64,000 nt of DNA from Thermotalea metallivorans (GTDB lineage: Bacteria; Bacillota; Clostridia; Peptostreptococcales; Thermotaleaceae): assembly GCF_001562415.1 (NCBI RefSeq), contig NZ_LOEE01000072.1:33783-97782 (forward strand), given 5' to 3'. How positions within the stretch are numbered: the first letter of the stretch is position 1; the number at the start of each line of letters is the position of its first letter. A program made the position numbers and the translations under genes. The notes under the pieces were generated by a model. That model had not been told where the DNA came from and made no database searches. It saw nothing but the letters and a program-made list of their open reading frames with translations. This document shows positions 18,919 through 27,422 of this stretch, piece after piece.

Positions 18919-20106
18919 ATGGCAATTCAATACGCAAAGCGTATGGAAAGAATCAAAGCTTCTGAGATACGTGAATTATTAAAGTTGACCACAAGACCAG
19001 AAATTATTTCTTTTGCAGGCGGGCTACCGGCACCGGAACTGTTCCCTGTGGAGGAAATGAAAAAAGTGACATTCAAGGTATTAGAAGACGAAGGAAGACA
19101 GGCACTTCAATATAGTACGACAGAAGGATATTTGCCTTTGAGAGAAAAAATTGCAGCAAGGATGGCCAAATTCGGTATTCAGGCAACGGCTGAGGATATT
19201 CTTATTACCAGCGGTTCCCAACAGGGCTTGGATTTTAGCGGAAAGATTTTTTTAAATCCCGGTGATGTGGTAATTTGCGAAAGTCCAAGCTATTTAGGAG
19301 CTATCAATGCTTTCAAGGCCTATGAGTGTGAATTTGTAGAAGTTCCTACAGACGACCATGGAATGATCATGGAAGAGTTAGAAAAAATTTTAGAAAAGAC
19401 ACCACAGGCGAGAATGATCTATGTAATTCCGGACTTCCAAAATCCAACAGGTAGAACATGGCCTGTAGAAAGACGTAAGAGACTGGTTGAACTTGCAAAT
19501 AAATATGATTTGCCAATTATCGAGGACAATCCCTATGGAGAGCTAAGATTTGAAGGAGAAATCCCGCCGTCTATCAAATCCTTCGATACAGAGGGCAGAG
19601 TTGTATATTTGGGAACTTTCTCCAAGACCTTCTGCCCTGGGTTAAGAATCGGTTGGGTAGCTGCTTCCCATGAAATTCTAAATAAGTATATCTTGGTGAA
19701 GCAGGGGGCAGACCTGCAATCCAGCTCTATTTCTCAAAGAGAATTAGATGCATACTTAAATATGTATGATTTGGATGTACACGTGGAAAAAATTAAGGAT
19801 ATCTATAGAAAACGCCGTGATCTCATGATCAATACCATGAAGGAAACTTTCCCGCCGGAAGCAAAATTCACTTATCCGGAGGGCGGGTTGTTTACATGGG
19901 TGGAGCTGCCGGCCCATATTAACGCCAGAGAGCTGATGGTCAAGGCATTGGAGAAGAATGTTGCTTTCGTTCCCGGAGGATCTTTCTTCCCTAATGGAGG
20001 ACGTGAAAATACATTCCGCTTAAACTATTCCAATATGCCTGAAGATAAGATTGTAGAAGGTATTAAGAGATTAGGCGAGGTATTAAGAGAAGAACTTCAA
20101 AAGTAA
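18919..20106 (+). CDS. PLP-dependent class I aminotransferase (2-aminoadipate/LysN-like)
   Basis: Fold-type I aminotransferase of 395 residues. EIISFAGGLPAPELFP at the N-terminus is typical of the MocR/LysN-like branch. Family motifs include SQQGLDFSGKIFLNPGD, IPDFQNPTGRTW and ITE-like IIEDNPYGELRFEG. The Schiff-base lysine lies in GTFSKTFCPGLRIGW (about residue 236), and the arginine near the end (FRLNYSNM) binds the substrate carboxylate. The ATG at 18919 follows GTGGAGGTG. It probably serves amino acid catabolism or synthesis; substrate is not determinable here. Its terminator carries the intron described below. Confidence 0.9.
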   Translation: MAIQYAKRMERIKASEIRELLKLTTRPEIISFAGGLPAPELFPVEEMKKVTFKVLEDEGRQALQYSTTEGYLPLREKIAARMAKFGIQATAEDILITSGSQQGLDFSGKIFLNPGDVVICESPSYLGAINAFKAYECEFVEVPTDDHGMIMEELEKILEKTPQARMIYVIPDFQNPTGRTWPVERRKRLVELANKYDLPIIEDNPYGELRFEGEIPPSIKSFDTEGRVVYLGTFSKTFCPGLRIGWVAASHEILNKYILVKQGADLQSSSISQRELDAYLNMYDLDVHVEKIKDIYRKRRDLMINTMKETFPPEAKFTYPEGGLFTWVELPAHINARELMVKALEKNVAFVPGGSFFPNGGRENTFRLNYSNMPEDKIVEGIKRLGEVLREELQK

Positions 20107-20111
20107 GAATA

Positions 20112-20148
20112 ACAAGAAGTCGTATGGATGAAATACGACTTCTTGTTT
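20112..20148 (+). terminator. Terminator stem of the aminotransferase gene, T-tract split by an intron
   Basis: A perfect 14-bp stem (20112-20125 with 20133-20146, loop GGATGAA) is followed by only two further T before the intron begins at 20149. Joining 20148 to 21415 gives six T after the stem and so restores a standard terminator. Confidence 0.9.
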
Positions 20149-21414
20149 GTGTGCGCCCAGCATGGGCGGTAACTTGGCGGTGAAAGTCCGCTGTGGGCTT
20201 GGTAGTGGGAACCACTAGCCGAAGGCAAGGGTGTCCATCGTGAGGTGGAATCTGAAGGAAGCCCTAGGCAAAGTCTCGGTCTGAGGAACACGAACCACAT
20301 ATAAGGCTTCTTGGAACGGACGAGTTTGCAAGACAAAACAAAGTCCAACACTACACGAATTTCAAGGAGTAAATGGGGCAGATAGATGAGATGAAGGTTA
20401 TCGTTCTTACCTGGGGAGGTCTCATGGACATGCAAAGATGAACTTCGAAGCATGGTTGAAACAAGATTTATCATGAGAAGTCAGCAGAGGTCATAGTACC
20501 AGAGCAGTCATGAATGCTCTAGGAAGGACTGAACAATAGGAGGTCTTAGAAACTTGAAAAATTCGAGAGAAATGCGAAGATTGCAGAAAACTTCATATGA
20601 GGACTGGTCATGGCAGGTAGGAATGGAATTCCGAGAAACCATGGGAGTGCATAGTATTTCTACGGCATTTGAAAGTGGAAAAAGAATTTGATAGAGAACT
20701 TGAAAAGCGGGGACATAAATTTTGCCGTTATGCGGATGATAGCAATATTTACGTCAGAAGCAAAAGGGCAGGAGAACGAATCATGGCTAGTTTAACAAAA
20801 TTCTTAGAAGAGAAGCTAAAACTTAGGGTAAACAGAGATAAAAGTGCAGTGGATAGACCATGGAAAAGAAAATTTCTAGGGTTTACCTTCTATCAATTTT
20901 ACGGAAAGATAGGAATAAGAGTACACCAGAAGTCTATAAACAAGTTTAAAGCAAAGATAAAAGAAATCACCTCAAGAAGTACAGGGAAAAGCATAGATTA
21001 TAGAATGCAAAAATTAAAGCAGTGCATAATTGGGTGGATTAATTACTTTGGAATAGCTGATATAAGTAAGTTAACAAAAGAACTTGATGAATGGACACGA
21101 AGAAGGCTAAGAATGTGCTTTTGGAAGCAGTGGAAGAAAATAAAGACCAAGCATGATAACCTCAAGAGACTTGGAGCCAATGAACAAAAAGCATGGGAAT
21201 ACGCTAATACAAGAAAAGGCTACTGGAGAATATCCAATAGCCCGATACTTAGCACAACTCTTACAAATACTTATCTTGAAACCATAGGTTATACAAGTAT
21301 TCATAAAAGGTATAAGCAAGTACATTAATTCCTGTTGAACCGCCGTATACCGAACGGTACGTACGGTGGTGTGAGAGGTCGGTAGATAAAATAATTATCT
21401 ACCTCCTACTCGAT
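20149..21414 (+). mobile_element. Group IIC intron, ORF internally deleted
   Basis: The 5' end GTGTGCGCCCAGCATGGGC, the long domain I with GGTGTCCATCG and GTCTGAGGAACACGAAC, and the 3' end strongly resemble the Oceanobacillus iheyensis group IIC intron as I remember it. Domain V is at about 21341-21373 (ACCGCCGTATACC ... ACGTACGGTGGT) and domain VI follows with GGTCGGTAGAT pairing ATCTACC. The element ends with CTACTCGAT. Insertion directly after a terminator stem is the known target preference of class C introns. The encoded maturase is broken, so mobility would depend on a helper; splicing may remain if the RNA core is intact. Confidence 0.9.
20572..21328 (+). pseudogene. Intron-encoded reverse transcriptase/maturase, internally deleted
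   Basis: The ATG at 20572 starts a 39-codon N-terminal piece (MRRLQKTSYEDWSWQV...), which meets a stop at 20689. In another frame from about 20669 the C-terminal part resumes with ELEKRGHKFCRYADDSNIYV, containing the YADD catalytic motif of RT motif 5. Domain X (QCIIGWINYFGIADISKL) and the HNH-less C-terminal end typical of group IIC proteins (NTRKGYWRISNSPIL) follow. RT motifs 0 to 4, about 200 or more residues, are missing. The protein cannot be an active polymerase. Confidence 0.85.
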
Positions 21415-21431
21415 TTTTAAAGAGAAAACCC

Positions 21432-21664
21432 TTATTCAACCTTATTCTTTGGAATAACAAATATTCTATAAGTAACAACTATAAAGACTATATAAATTAA
21501 GGCCACCCAAAACAATATAGAGTAAAATTTGCTAATATCTATATTGCCACTTAGAATAGAAGGGGCTTTTCGTATTTTATAGTAGTTATAAAGGCGAAAT
21601 GCTAAAATAAAACCAAGCAAGAGATATGAACTAATATAAGATATATAAAATTAAACTTCTTCAA
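21432..21664 (-). pseudogene. Small membrane-protein gene, probably frameshifted
   Basis: Read on the minus strand, a TTG at 21664 lies behind AAGGAGTGG and starts MKKFNFIYLILVHIS, then stops within about 20 codons. An overlapping frame continues with LLGFILAFRLYNYYK and a second membrane segment (ILFWVALIYIVFIVV), ending at 21432. A one-base shift between 21605 and 21650 would join the two into a protein of about 77 residues with two membrane segments. The family is unknown to me. It sits between the intron and the rpsF promoter. Confidence 0.4.
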
Positions 21665-21767
21665 ATCTACCACTCCTTTATTTTTGAAAGTATGATAATG
21701 CTATCTTTGCTCTGAATAAACATCTATTTCCCAATCACACACTAAACACAAAATAGAATTTTGATCC

Positions 21768-21796
21768 TTGCATATTTTCAATGCAGATGATATAAT
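21768..21796 (+). promoter_or_regulatory. SigmaA-type promoter of the rpsF operon
   Basis: TTGCAT (21768-21773), a 17-base spacer and TATAAT (21791-21796). This places the transcript start near 21803 and leaves a leader of about 65 bases before rpsF. Confidence 0.75.
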
Positions 21797-21821
21797 ACTA
21801 AGACGTGAGATGATACTCTCT

Positions 21822-21851
21822 GTCCTACGGGAAGTAGGACCGAATAAGTCC
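21822..21851 (+). promoter_or_regulatory. rpsF leader hairpin, possible S6:S18 autoregulatory site
   Basis: GTCCTAC (21822-21828) pairs with GTAGGAC (21834-21840), directly followed by CGAATAA and GTCC, so GGAC can alternatively pair with GTCC (21837-21840 with 21848-21851). The conserved rpsF leader RNA binds the S6:S18 complex through a CCG next to a hairpin, and ACCGA occurs here. The match is by eye only. Confidence 0.45.
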
Positions 21852-21868
21852 ATAGGGAGGTGGAATAC

Positions 21869-22156
21869 ATGAGAAAATATGAAGCAATGTTCATATTAAA
21901 GTCAAACATTGAAGAAGAGAAAAGAAACGAAGTAATTAACAAGTTCAAGTCAATCATCGCTGCTGACGGTGAGGTAACAAATGTTGATGAGTGGGGCAAC
22001 AGAAAGTTAGCCTATGAAATCAACAAAATGAATGAGGGTTACTACGTTTTGATCAACTTCAATGGAAGTGCTGATTTGCCAAAAGAGTTGGACAGAAACT
22101 TCAGAATTTCTGACGACGTAATCAGACACTTGATCGTAAATCTTGATGAGAAGTAA
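21869..22156 (+). CDS. rpsF: 30S ribosomal protein S6
   Basis: Small-subunit protein bS6, which binds 16S rRNA as a heterodimer with S18, encoded two genes downstream. MRKYEAMFILKS and EWGNRKLAYEINKMNEGYYV are diagnostic. The 95-residue length is typical. I chose the ATG at 21869 behind AGGGAGGTGG; the GTG at 21860 overlaps that site. Order rpsF-ssb-rpsR is the standard Firmicutes operon, served by the promoter at 21768. Confidence 0.98.
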   Translation: MRKYEAMFILKSNIEEEKRNEVINKFKSIIAADGEVTNVDEWGNRKLAYEINKMNEGYYVLINFNGSADLPKELDRNFRISDDVIRHLIVNLDEK

Positions 22157-22180
22157 GAGAAAAATTAAGGTGGTGTTTTT

Positions 22181-22582
22181 GTGAATCAAGTAATCCTTAT
22201 CGGTAGGTTAACAAGGGACCCCGAGCTTCGCTTTACGGCAGGCAGCGGGAAAGCAGTAGCCACCTTTACAATTGCAGTAAACAGGCCATTTTCCAAAGAG
22301 AATGAAGCAGATTTTTTTAGAATCGTTGTATGGGGCAAACAAGGTGAACACTGTGCCAACTATTTAGCAAAGGGTAGACTTGTTGCAATCCAAGGTAGAC
22401 TTCAAAATAACAATTTTGAGACTCAAACGGGAGAAAAACGATATACAACGGAAGTTGTTGCCGATAGAGTAGAGTTTCTAGATTGGGGAAATAAAGGAGC
22501 CGGCGGTGGATTTGACAATTCGAGCTTTATGGATACCGACGGATTCCAAGCCATCGAAGAAGATGATGATATTCCGTTCTAA
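22181..22582 (+). CDS. ssb: Single-stranded DNA-binding protein
   Basis: OB-fold protein that coats single-stranded DNA in replication and repair. [19 protein letters not shown] and the later [20 protein letters not shown] are diagnostic, and the acidic tail ends in DDDIPF, the tip that recruits partner proteins. At 133 residues it is slightly shorter than Bacillus SsbA because the linker is short. A GTG start follows AAGGTGG. It lies between the S6 and S18 genes and shares their transcript. Confidence 0.98.
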   Translation: MNQVILIGRLTRDPELRFTAGSGKAVATFTIAVNRPFSKENEADFFRIVVWGKQGEHCANYLAKGRLVAIQGRLQNNNFETQTGEKRYTTEVVADRVEFLDWGNKGAGGGFDNSSFMDTDGFQAIEEDDDIPF

Positions 22583-22598
22583 AAAGGAGGGAACAAAG

Positions 22599-22829
22599 AT
22601 GATGATGAAGAAGAGACGTTCTCGCAAAAAGAGAGTATGCAGCTTCTGTGCAGATAAAGCAACTTATATAGATTATAAAGATATTCGAAAGCTTGGCAAG
22701 TACATTACAGAAAGAGGCAAAATTCTTCCAAGAAGAATTTCCGGTACTTGTGCAACACACCAAAGAGCTTTAACAACAGCAATCAAAAGAGCAAGAATCA
22801 TTGCTTTATTACCATATACTGCAGAGTAA
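22599..22829 (+). CDS. rpsR: 30S ribosomal protein S18
   Basis: Small-subunit protein bS18, partner of S6. [20 protein letters not shown], then [19 protein letters not shown] and [19 protein letters not shown] are diagnostic. Two cysteines near the N-terminus and one in SGTCATH mark the zinc-binding form. The first of three consecutive ATG codons (22599) sits best behind AAAGGAGG; 22602 or 22605 would also fit. A terminator follows at once. Confidence 0.98.
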   Translation: MMMKKRRSRKKRVCSFCADKATYIDYKDIRKLGKYITERGKILPRRISGTCATHQRALTTAIKRARIIALLPYTAE

Positions 22830-22835
22830 GAATAG

Positions 22836-22870
22836 GAGAAGTGAGAAAATCACTTCTCTTTCTTTTTATT
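22836..22870 (+). terminator. Rho-independent terminator of the rpsF operon
   Basis: GAGAAGTGA (22836-22844) pairs with TCACTTCTC (22850-22858), followed by a T-rich tail. It ends rpsF-ssb-rpsR. Confidence 0.85.
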
Positions 22871-23147
22871 CATGTTGTACGGATATGTGTGAAGGGGAAA
22901 GAGATCATGGATTTGCATCTCCTTTATCGGATATGTAGTTTTATTTGTCTAATACAGAATACGCCTCTTTATAGATGGATGTGACGGTCTCAAAAATATA
23001 AAAAACCGTGATATAAAAAAGTTTTTGAAAAATTTTTATACTCCGAATAAATTCCATGTGTTTTTGTGGGAGTTTTTATGGGAGAAATACATATTATTTT
23101 TTTACGATTGGACATACTAATTTTACAAATTGCAGGGAGGTGGACAG
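22871..23147. other. Intergenic region before the germination operon
   Basis: No supported gene on either strand. A forespore sigmaG promoter would be expected for the ger operon. I looked for one (TGAATA-type -35 and CATACTA-type -10) and found only a poorly spaced candidate near 23008-23041. ACGGT and ACCGT near 22983 and 23004 could form a weak hairpin. Confidence 0.45.
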
Positions 23148-24242
23148 ATGGATCAAAAGCTAAACAACCGGCAAATTGCTTTTACTCTTTTCGGAGCAAT
23201 CGTAGGGTATGGTGTCGTAGGCCTGCCAAAGGATATTGCCAGTATTGTCGGCACGGAGGGATGGTTTTTTTTACTCATTGCCATTGTGATAGCGATTATC
23301 GTTGCATGTGTCCTTACCTACCTGGGATATATTTATGAAAATAAAACCTTTTACGAGTACAGCCAATTGTTGGTGGGGAAATCCGTTACATCTGTCTTTA
23401 TGATCCTGTATATTGTATATTTTTTCCTGTTATTTGCCATGGTTGTCCGGATTTCCAGTGAAATTATCCGATTGACTATGCTGATTAGAACTCCTGTATG
23501 GGCTATATCCTTACTTTTTTTTATTGTAATATACTACGCTGTATCGAAAGGCCTACCAACCATTGCGGGGATTTGTGAATTTTATGGGATGATAATTATT
23601 GTATTTGCCATATTTATACATACGGTGATGTTTACCCAGGGAGATCTTATTCATTTAAGACCCTTCTTTCACTTTGAAGATCTTCAGACATATGTAAAAG
23701 CAGGCAAGGAAGCCATTATCCCATTTTTAGGCATGGAAGTCCTTGTCTTTATTCCTATTTGTCAAGAGAATAAGAAAAGAATATTTCAGAACGTCATAGG
23801 AATGATCGCTTTTATTGGGGTTCTTTATATCGTTGTTGTGGAATCTTGTTTGTCTGTGATAGGGGTGGATGATATTATTCATTATGAAGATGCATTGATT
23901 GCTGCCATACGGCGGGTGGATGTACCCTATCTGGAGTTTTTAAGCAGGCTGGACGGGCTTTTTTTGGTGGCATGGATCATGGCCATATTCACTACTGTTG
24001 CTTTATATGCCTATGGCACTGTATTTTGCATCCAACAGAGGTTTCCAGGCAATCATTCCCGCAGACTTCCAACTGTTGTCATCACAGGAGCCTTTGTGGT
24101 TTCCCAAATTCCAGAAACCATGGAAGAGATAGAAAAAGTAATTTCCTATGTGGGCTATTTAGGAATGTTTGTTGTATTGGCAATTCCCATGCTATTATTG
24201 ATCGTTGTGCAGGTGAGAAAATATGTTAAAAAAGAGAAATAG
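23148..24242 (+). CDS. Spore germination permease, GerKB/GerAB family
   Basis: B subunit of a germinant receptor in the spore inner membrane. It is an APC-superfamily membrane protein of 364 residues with about ten hydrophobic segments. LNNRQIAFTLFGAIVGYGVV is the family opening, and the later GKEAIIPFLGMEVLVFIP is conserved. The ATG at 23148 is placed by GGGAGGTGG. Its end overlaps the C-subunit gene by 20 bases. The B subunit binds the germinant, usually an amino acid, in the family members studied. Confidence 0.93.
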   Translation: MDQKLNNRQIAFTLFGAIVGYGVVGLPKDIASIVGTEGWFFLLIAIVIAIIVACVLTYLGYIYENKTFYEYSQLLVGKSVTSVFMILYIVYFFLLFAMVVRISSEIIRLTMLIRTPVWAISLLFFIVIYYAVSKGLPTIAGICEFYGMIIIVFAIFIHTVMFTQGDLIHLRPFFHFEDLQTYVKAGKEAIIPFLGMEVLVFIPICQENKKRIFQNVIGMIAFIGVLYIVVVESCLSVIGVDDIIHYEDALIAAIRRVDVPYLEFLSRLDGLFLVAWIMAIFTTVALYAYGTVFCIQQRFPGNHSRRLPTVVITGAFVVSQIPETMEEIEKVISYVGYLGMFVVLAIPMLLLIVVQVRKYVKKEK

Positions 24243-25368
24243 ACGGACTTTGGTGTGCTTTGTACTCATCAGTACAATATTATTGATCGGTTGTTGGGAT
24301 TATGAAGATATCGACAAAAAAAGCCTTGTAATTTCCGTAGGGGTGGATCGTGTTGGGGACAAGGTTGAATTTTCTACGGAAGTTGCCAAACTTATCTCTA
24401 GAGGTGAAGCTGCGGCAGAACAAGTTGCTATCAAAGGAGTATATCGGGATGTATCTTACGGAAAGACCTTTGAAGAAGCAAGGGTCAGTTATGACAGTAA
24501 ACGTGCCTATCCAACTTTCTTAGGTACAACGAGGGTTGTGGTCTTCAGTGAAAAATACGCAAGGGAAGGAATTGAATCTTATTTAAATAGAATCAATAAC
24601 ATATTCGACTATCGAAAGACCCTCCCTGCGGTGGTGAGTCGTGACCCTCCTAGAAAATTATTTGATTTTGGAGTAGAAAATGACATATCTGTAGGATTTT
24701 TCATTGAACATAACTTGCGGTTTTTAGAAAGGACCGGGGCTGTCTTATATCCAACGATAGGAGAACTTTTGTCCAATATAGCCATGGGAGAAATCGGCTA
24801 TGTGCTTCCCTATATAGGAATCGATGAGGGAGCCATAAGATATCTTGGGCTTGCCGTAATGAAGGACTCTAAGTTGATTGAAATCATAGACGTCAAAGAT
24901 ACCAAGGGGATTCTATATATATTGGCGGATCAATTGCAATCTACCCAAGCAATTCCCAGTCCAAAGGAAAATGGCAATTTATATTCCGTAAAAAAGACCT
25001 TAGAAAAAAGAAAGATCAAGACAGATTATAACGATGGAAGGCCTATCATCCATATTCAACTGGATTTAAAGGGGGAATTGCAGTACCAGTACCATATAGA
25101 GCCGGTTAGCGATGCAGAAATCAAGAAGCTGGAGCAGGAAATCTCACAACAAGTAAAAAAAGATATTCTCAAAATTGTAGAAAGAACACAGAAAGAATTC
25201 GAATGTGATATTTTTAGATTTGGCATGTATTTTAGGGCAGATCATCCAGATATCTATAAACAAATCAAATGGAAGGAAGAATATCCTAAGGCAGATATCC
25301 GGGTAATGGTAAAAACAAAGATTGTAAACCAACATTTATCAGATCCTAATGCTGAAAAAAAATATTGA
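24223..25368 (+). CDS. Spore germination lipoprotein, GerKC/GerAC family
   Basis: C subunit of the germinant receptor. A signal peptide with lipobox LLIGC (cysteine near residue 21) is followed at once by WDYEDIDKKSLVISVGVD, the family hallmark (WDxxEIDxxxxV). Later, RVVVFSEKYAREGIE and the C-terminal basic domain fit domains 1 and 3. The ATG at 24223 lies inside the end of the B gene and follows AGGTGAG. At 381 residues it is complete. It probably sits on the outer face of the spore inner membrane with the A and B subunits. Confidence 0.93.
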   Translation: MLKKRNRRTLVCFVLISTILLIGCWDYEDIDKKSLVISVGVDRVGDKVEFSTEVAKLISRGEAAAEQVAIKGVYRDVSYGKTFEEARVSYDSKRAYPTFLGTTRVVVFSEKYAREGIESYLNRINNIFDYRKTLPAVVSRDPPRKLFDFGVENDISVGFFIEHNLRFLERTGAVLYPTIGELLSNIAMGEIGYVLPYIGIDEGAIRYLGLAVMKDSKLIEIIDVKDTKGILYILADQLQSTQAIPSPKENGNLYSVKKTLEKRKIKTDYNDGRPIIHIQLDLKGELQYQYHIEPVSDAEIKKLEQEISQQVKKDILKIVERTQKEFECDIFRFGMYFRADHPDIYKQIKWKEEYPKADIRVMVKTKIVNQHLSDPNAEKKY

Positions 25369-25380
25369 AGGATAGAGAAG

Positions 25381-26820
25381 ATGAGGGAAATGAAGGAAAA
25401 AGATAAACGCATTATGAAAATTGAAGCCCTTTGTCAGGGCGATCAGGGCATATCCATGAGAAAGTTGTGGGCCATGGGTGTGGAAGTCCATATATTGTAT
25501 ATTCCGCAGCTTACCGATAGGAAACGTCTTTCCCATGACATTATTAAACCCATCCTTGAGTATCATGGGAAGGAAGTGATGACTATTGATATGATTGCTG
25601 CCGCTGTCGTATATATTGATGATATTTCTATGGATGAAGACGAAGAGAAGATCATTGACTACATTTTAGACGGTTATTCTGTAATCCTTATGGCCAACAG
25701 CAAAAAGTACATGATTGCCAATACTTTAAAGATTGAAAAAAGGAATGTAGAATCGCCGGAGATACAAAACACCCTTAGGGGACCGAAGGATGCTTTTACA
25801 GAAAACTACGAGGCAAATTTGTCTTTGATACGCTATCGGATCAAGGACCCGGCCCTTCGCATCCAGCAACATGCCATTGGAAGGAGAACAAAGACGAGGG
25901 TAGCTGTGATCTATATCGAAGATATTGTAAACCACCAATATGTAGAAAAAATCAACAGAAAGCTGCAGGAGATCCGTGTGGATGGCATTTTAGCATCAGG
26001 CCATATCGAGAAGTTTATAGTGGATAATGCCTTTAGTCTTTTTCCCCAAGCCGGTACTGCCGAGCGGTCCGATAGGGCATGTGCAAGCATCTTGAAGGGG
26101 ATGATCTGCATGATTGTGGAGGGCAGCAATATAGCATTGATAGTGCCGTACCCCTTCATGGAATTTCTAGATGCTGGAGAGGATCATTATGATAATATCT
26201 TCCTGGCGGTATTGTTGAAGTGGGTGAGAATCATAGCTTTACTGATAACCCTCACATTATCTTCCCTATACATAGCGGTGGTGGCATTCCATCCCGATAT
26301 TCTTCCGGCACGATATATCCTGGCTTTGGCATCTACCCGGGTAATGGTTCCCGTCAATGTGGCTTTGGAAACCTTCATTATGGAAATTGTTGCAGAAATA
26401 CTTCGGGAAGCCAGTACAAGACTTCCGAAACAAATTGGTCCTGCCATCGGCATCGTAGGGACGATTGTCATTGGCCAGGCAGCCGTAGGTGCCGGTCTAG
26501 TGAGTCCCCTGATGGTGGTCGTGATATCCTTGGTGACGATGGCTTCTTTTTTAGCTCCGGATCATACGATCATGAATCCTATACGTATCCTGAGATTCCC
26601 ATTGATCATTGTAACGGCTATATTCGGATTATTGGGATTTGTACTGGGACTTACCATGATTATGATCAAAGTGATTTCTATGAAGAGTCTTGGTGTACCT
26701 TATTTTACTCCTATGGTACCCTTCAATCTGACGGATTTGAAAGATTATCTTTTCAGTGATGTAACTCTAGCGAAAAAAAGACCAAAATTTTTGAATACGC
26801 GGGATAAAACAAGGCAATAA
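25381..26820 (+). CDS. Spore germination protein, GerKA/GerAA family
   Basis: A subunit of the germinant receptor, 479 residues. The N-terminal soluble part and the membrane part (about residues 275-450) are both present. YDNIFLAVLLKWVRIIALLI and the following LPARYILALASTRVMVPVNV are diagnostic of GerA. GPAIGIVGTIVIGQAAVGAG is the conserved glycine-rich helix. Recent work treats GerAA proteins as ligand-gated ion channels. Order here is B-C-A rather than the usual A-B-C. A terminator follows at 26925. Confidence 0.94.
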   Translation: MREMKEKDKRIMKIEALCQGDQGISMRKLWAMGVEVHILYIPQLTDRKRLSHDIIKPILEYHGKEVMTIDMIAAAVVYIDDISMDEDEEKIIDYILDGYSVILMANSKKYMIANTLKIEKRNVESPEIQNTLRGPKDAFTENYEANLSLIRYRIKDPALRIQQHAIGRRTKTRVAVIYIEDIVNHQYVEKINRKLQEIRVDGILASGHIEKFIVDNAFSLFPQAGTAERSDRACASILKGMICMIVEGSNIALIVPYPFMEFLDAGEDHYDNIFLAVLLKWVRIIALLITLTLSSLYIAVVAFHPDILPARYILALASTRVMVPVNVALETFIMEIVAEILREASTRLPKQIGPAIGIVGTIVIGQAAVGAGLVSPLMVVVISLVTMASFLAPDHTIMNPIRILRFPLIIVTAIFGLLGFVLGLTMIMIKVISMKSLGVPYFTPMVPFNLTDLKDYLFSDVTLAKKRPKFLNTRDKTRQ

Positions 26821-26924
26821 GCCTGAGATGCGGAGGAAAGATTTTTTCAATGGTTTTTACGCTATAAAGATTAGTCAAATTATAGAGGAGAAGAAATGAG
26901 AAAGATGGTTTGTCTGCAAACTCT

Positions 26925-26950
26925 AGGGAGGCAAAGGCCTCTCTTTTTTT
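26925..26950 (+). terminator. Rho-independent terminator
   Basis: AGGGAGGC (26925-26932) pairs with GCCTCTC plus T (G-T pairs included), followed by a run of T to 26950. It closes the germination operon. Confidence 0.75.
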
Positions 26951-27048
26951 CTTGCTAACAGGGGGAAAATAAAATGGATTTCCTAATGGAAAATATTCTA
27001 AAAAGGATAGGAATCTTTCCTGCAGAATATATACAACGGGGGGGAATC

Positions 27049-27057
27049 TGCTATAAT
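27049..27057 (+). promoter_or_regulatory. Extended -10 promoter of the MazG-like/yybS/gdpP operon
   Basis: TG-C-TATAAT (27049-27057) is an extended -10 element, just after the terminator of the germination operon and about 26 bases before the first start codon. No strong -35 is seen, which is common with extended -10 promoters. Confidence 0.55.
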
Positions 27058-27082
27058 GTATATAAAGGAGGAGAGTATACAT

Positions 27083-27409
27083 ATGGCTATGGGAGATCAA
27101 CAAATTGATGTAACCAAAAATATAAAAACTATTGAGTGGCTGAAAAGCGAATTGCTGACGACCATCGCATCTCTATTTGAGATTTTGGTAAAGGGCGTAA
27201 AGGGGACCCAGGACACTTTAATAGATGTATTGGCCAATATTATTCTTGTGACGTATATTTTAGGCAAACGTTTGGGGATCAACTTTGCTACTATAGATAT
27301 GCGTATAGATGATAAGATACGGTTGGGAATATTGGAGCAGCACAAAGTTGAGGATTGGTATGGAGACTTGTCAAATTTGAAACAATATTTAGATAGAAAT
27401 AGAAGCTAG
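27083..27409 (+). CDS. MazG-like family protein
   Basis: A 108-residue alpha-helical protein of the clostridial MazG-like family that regularly precedes yybS. IKTIEWLKSELLTTIASLFE and ILVTYILGKRLGINF are recognisable. The EExxE and ExxD metal-binding motifs of MazG nucleotide pyrophosphatases are not apparent, so it may not be an active hydrolase. The ATG at 27083 follows AAAGGAGGAG. It is the first gene of a run ending with dnaB. Confidence 0.75.
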   Translation: MAMGDQQIDVTKNIKTIEWLKSELLTTIASLFEILVKGVKGTQDTLIDVLANIILVTYILGKRLGINFATIDMRIDDKIRLGILEQHKVEDWYGDLSNLKQYLDRNRS

Positions 27410-27422
27410 GAGTGATTAAATT

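Noticed and set aside
23008..23041. SigmaG-like promoter before the germination operon
   Set aside because: The -35 and -10 candidates fit poorly and are 21 bases apart.
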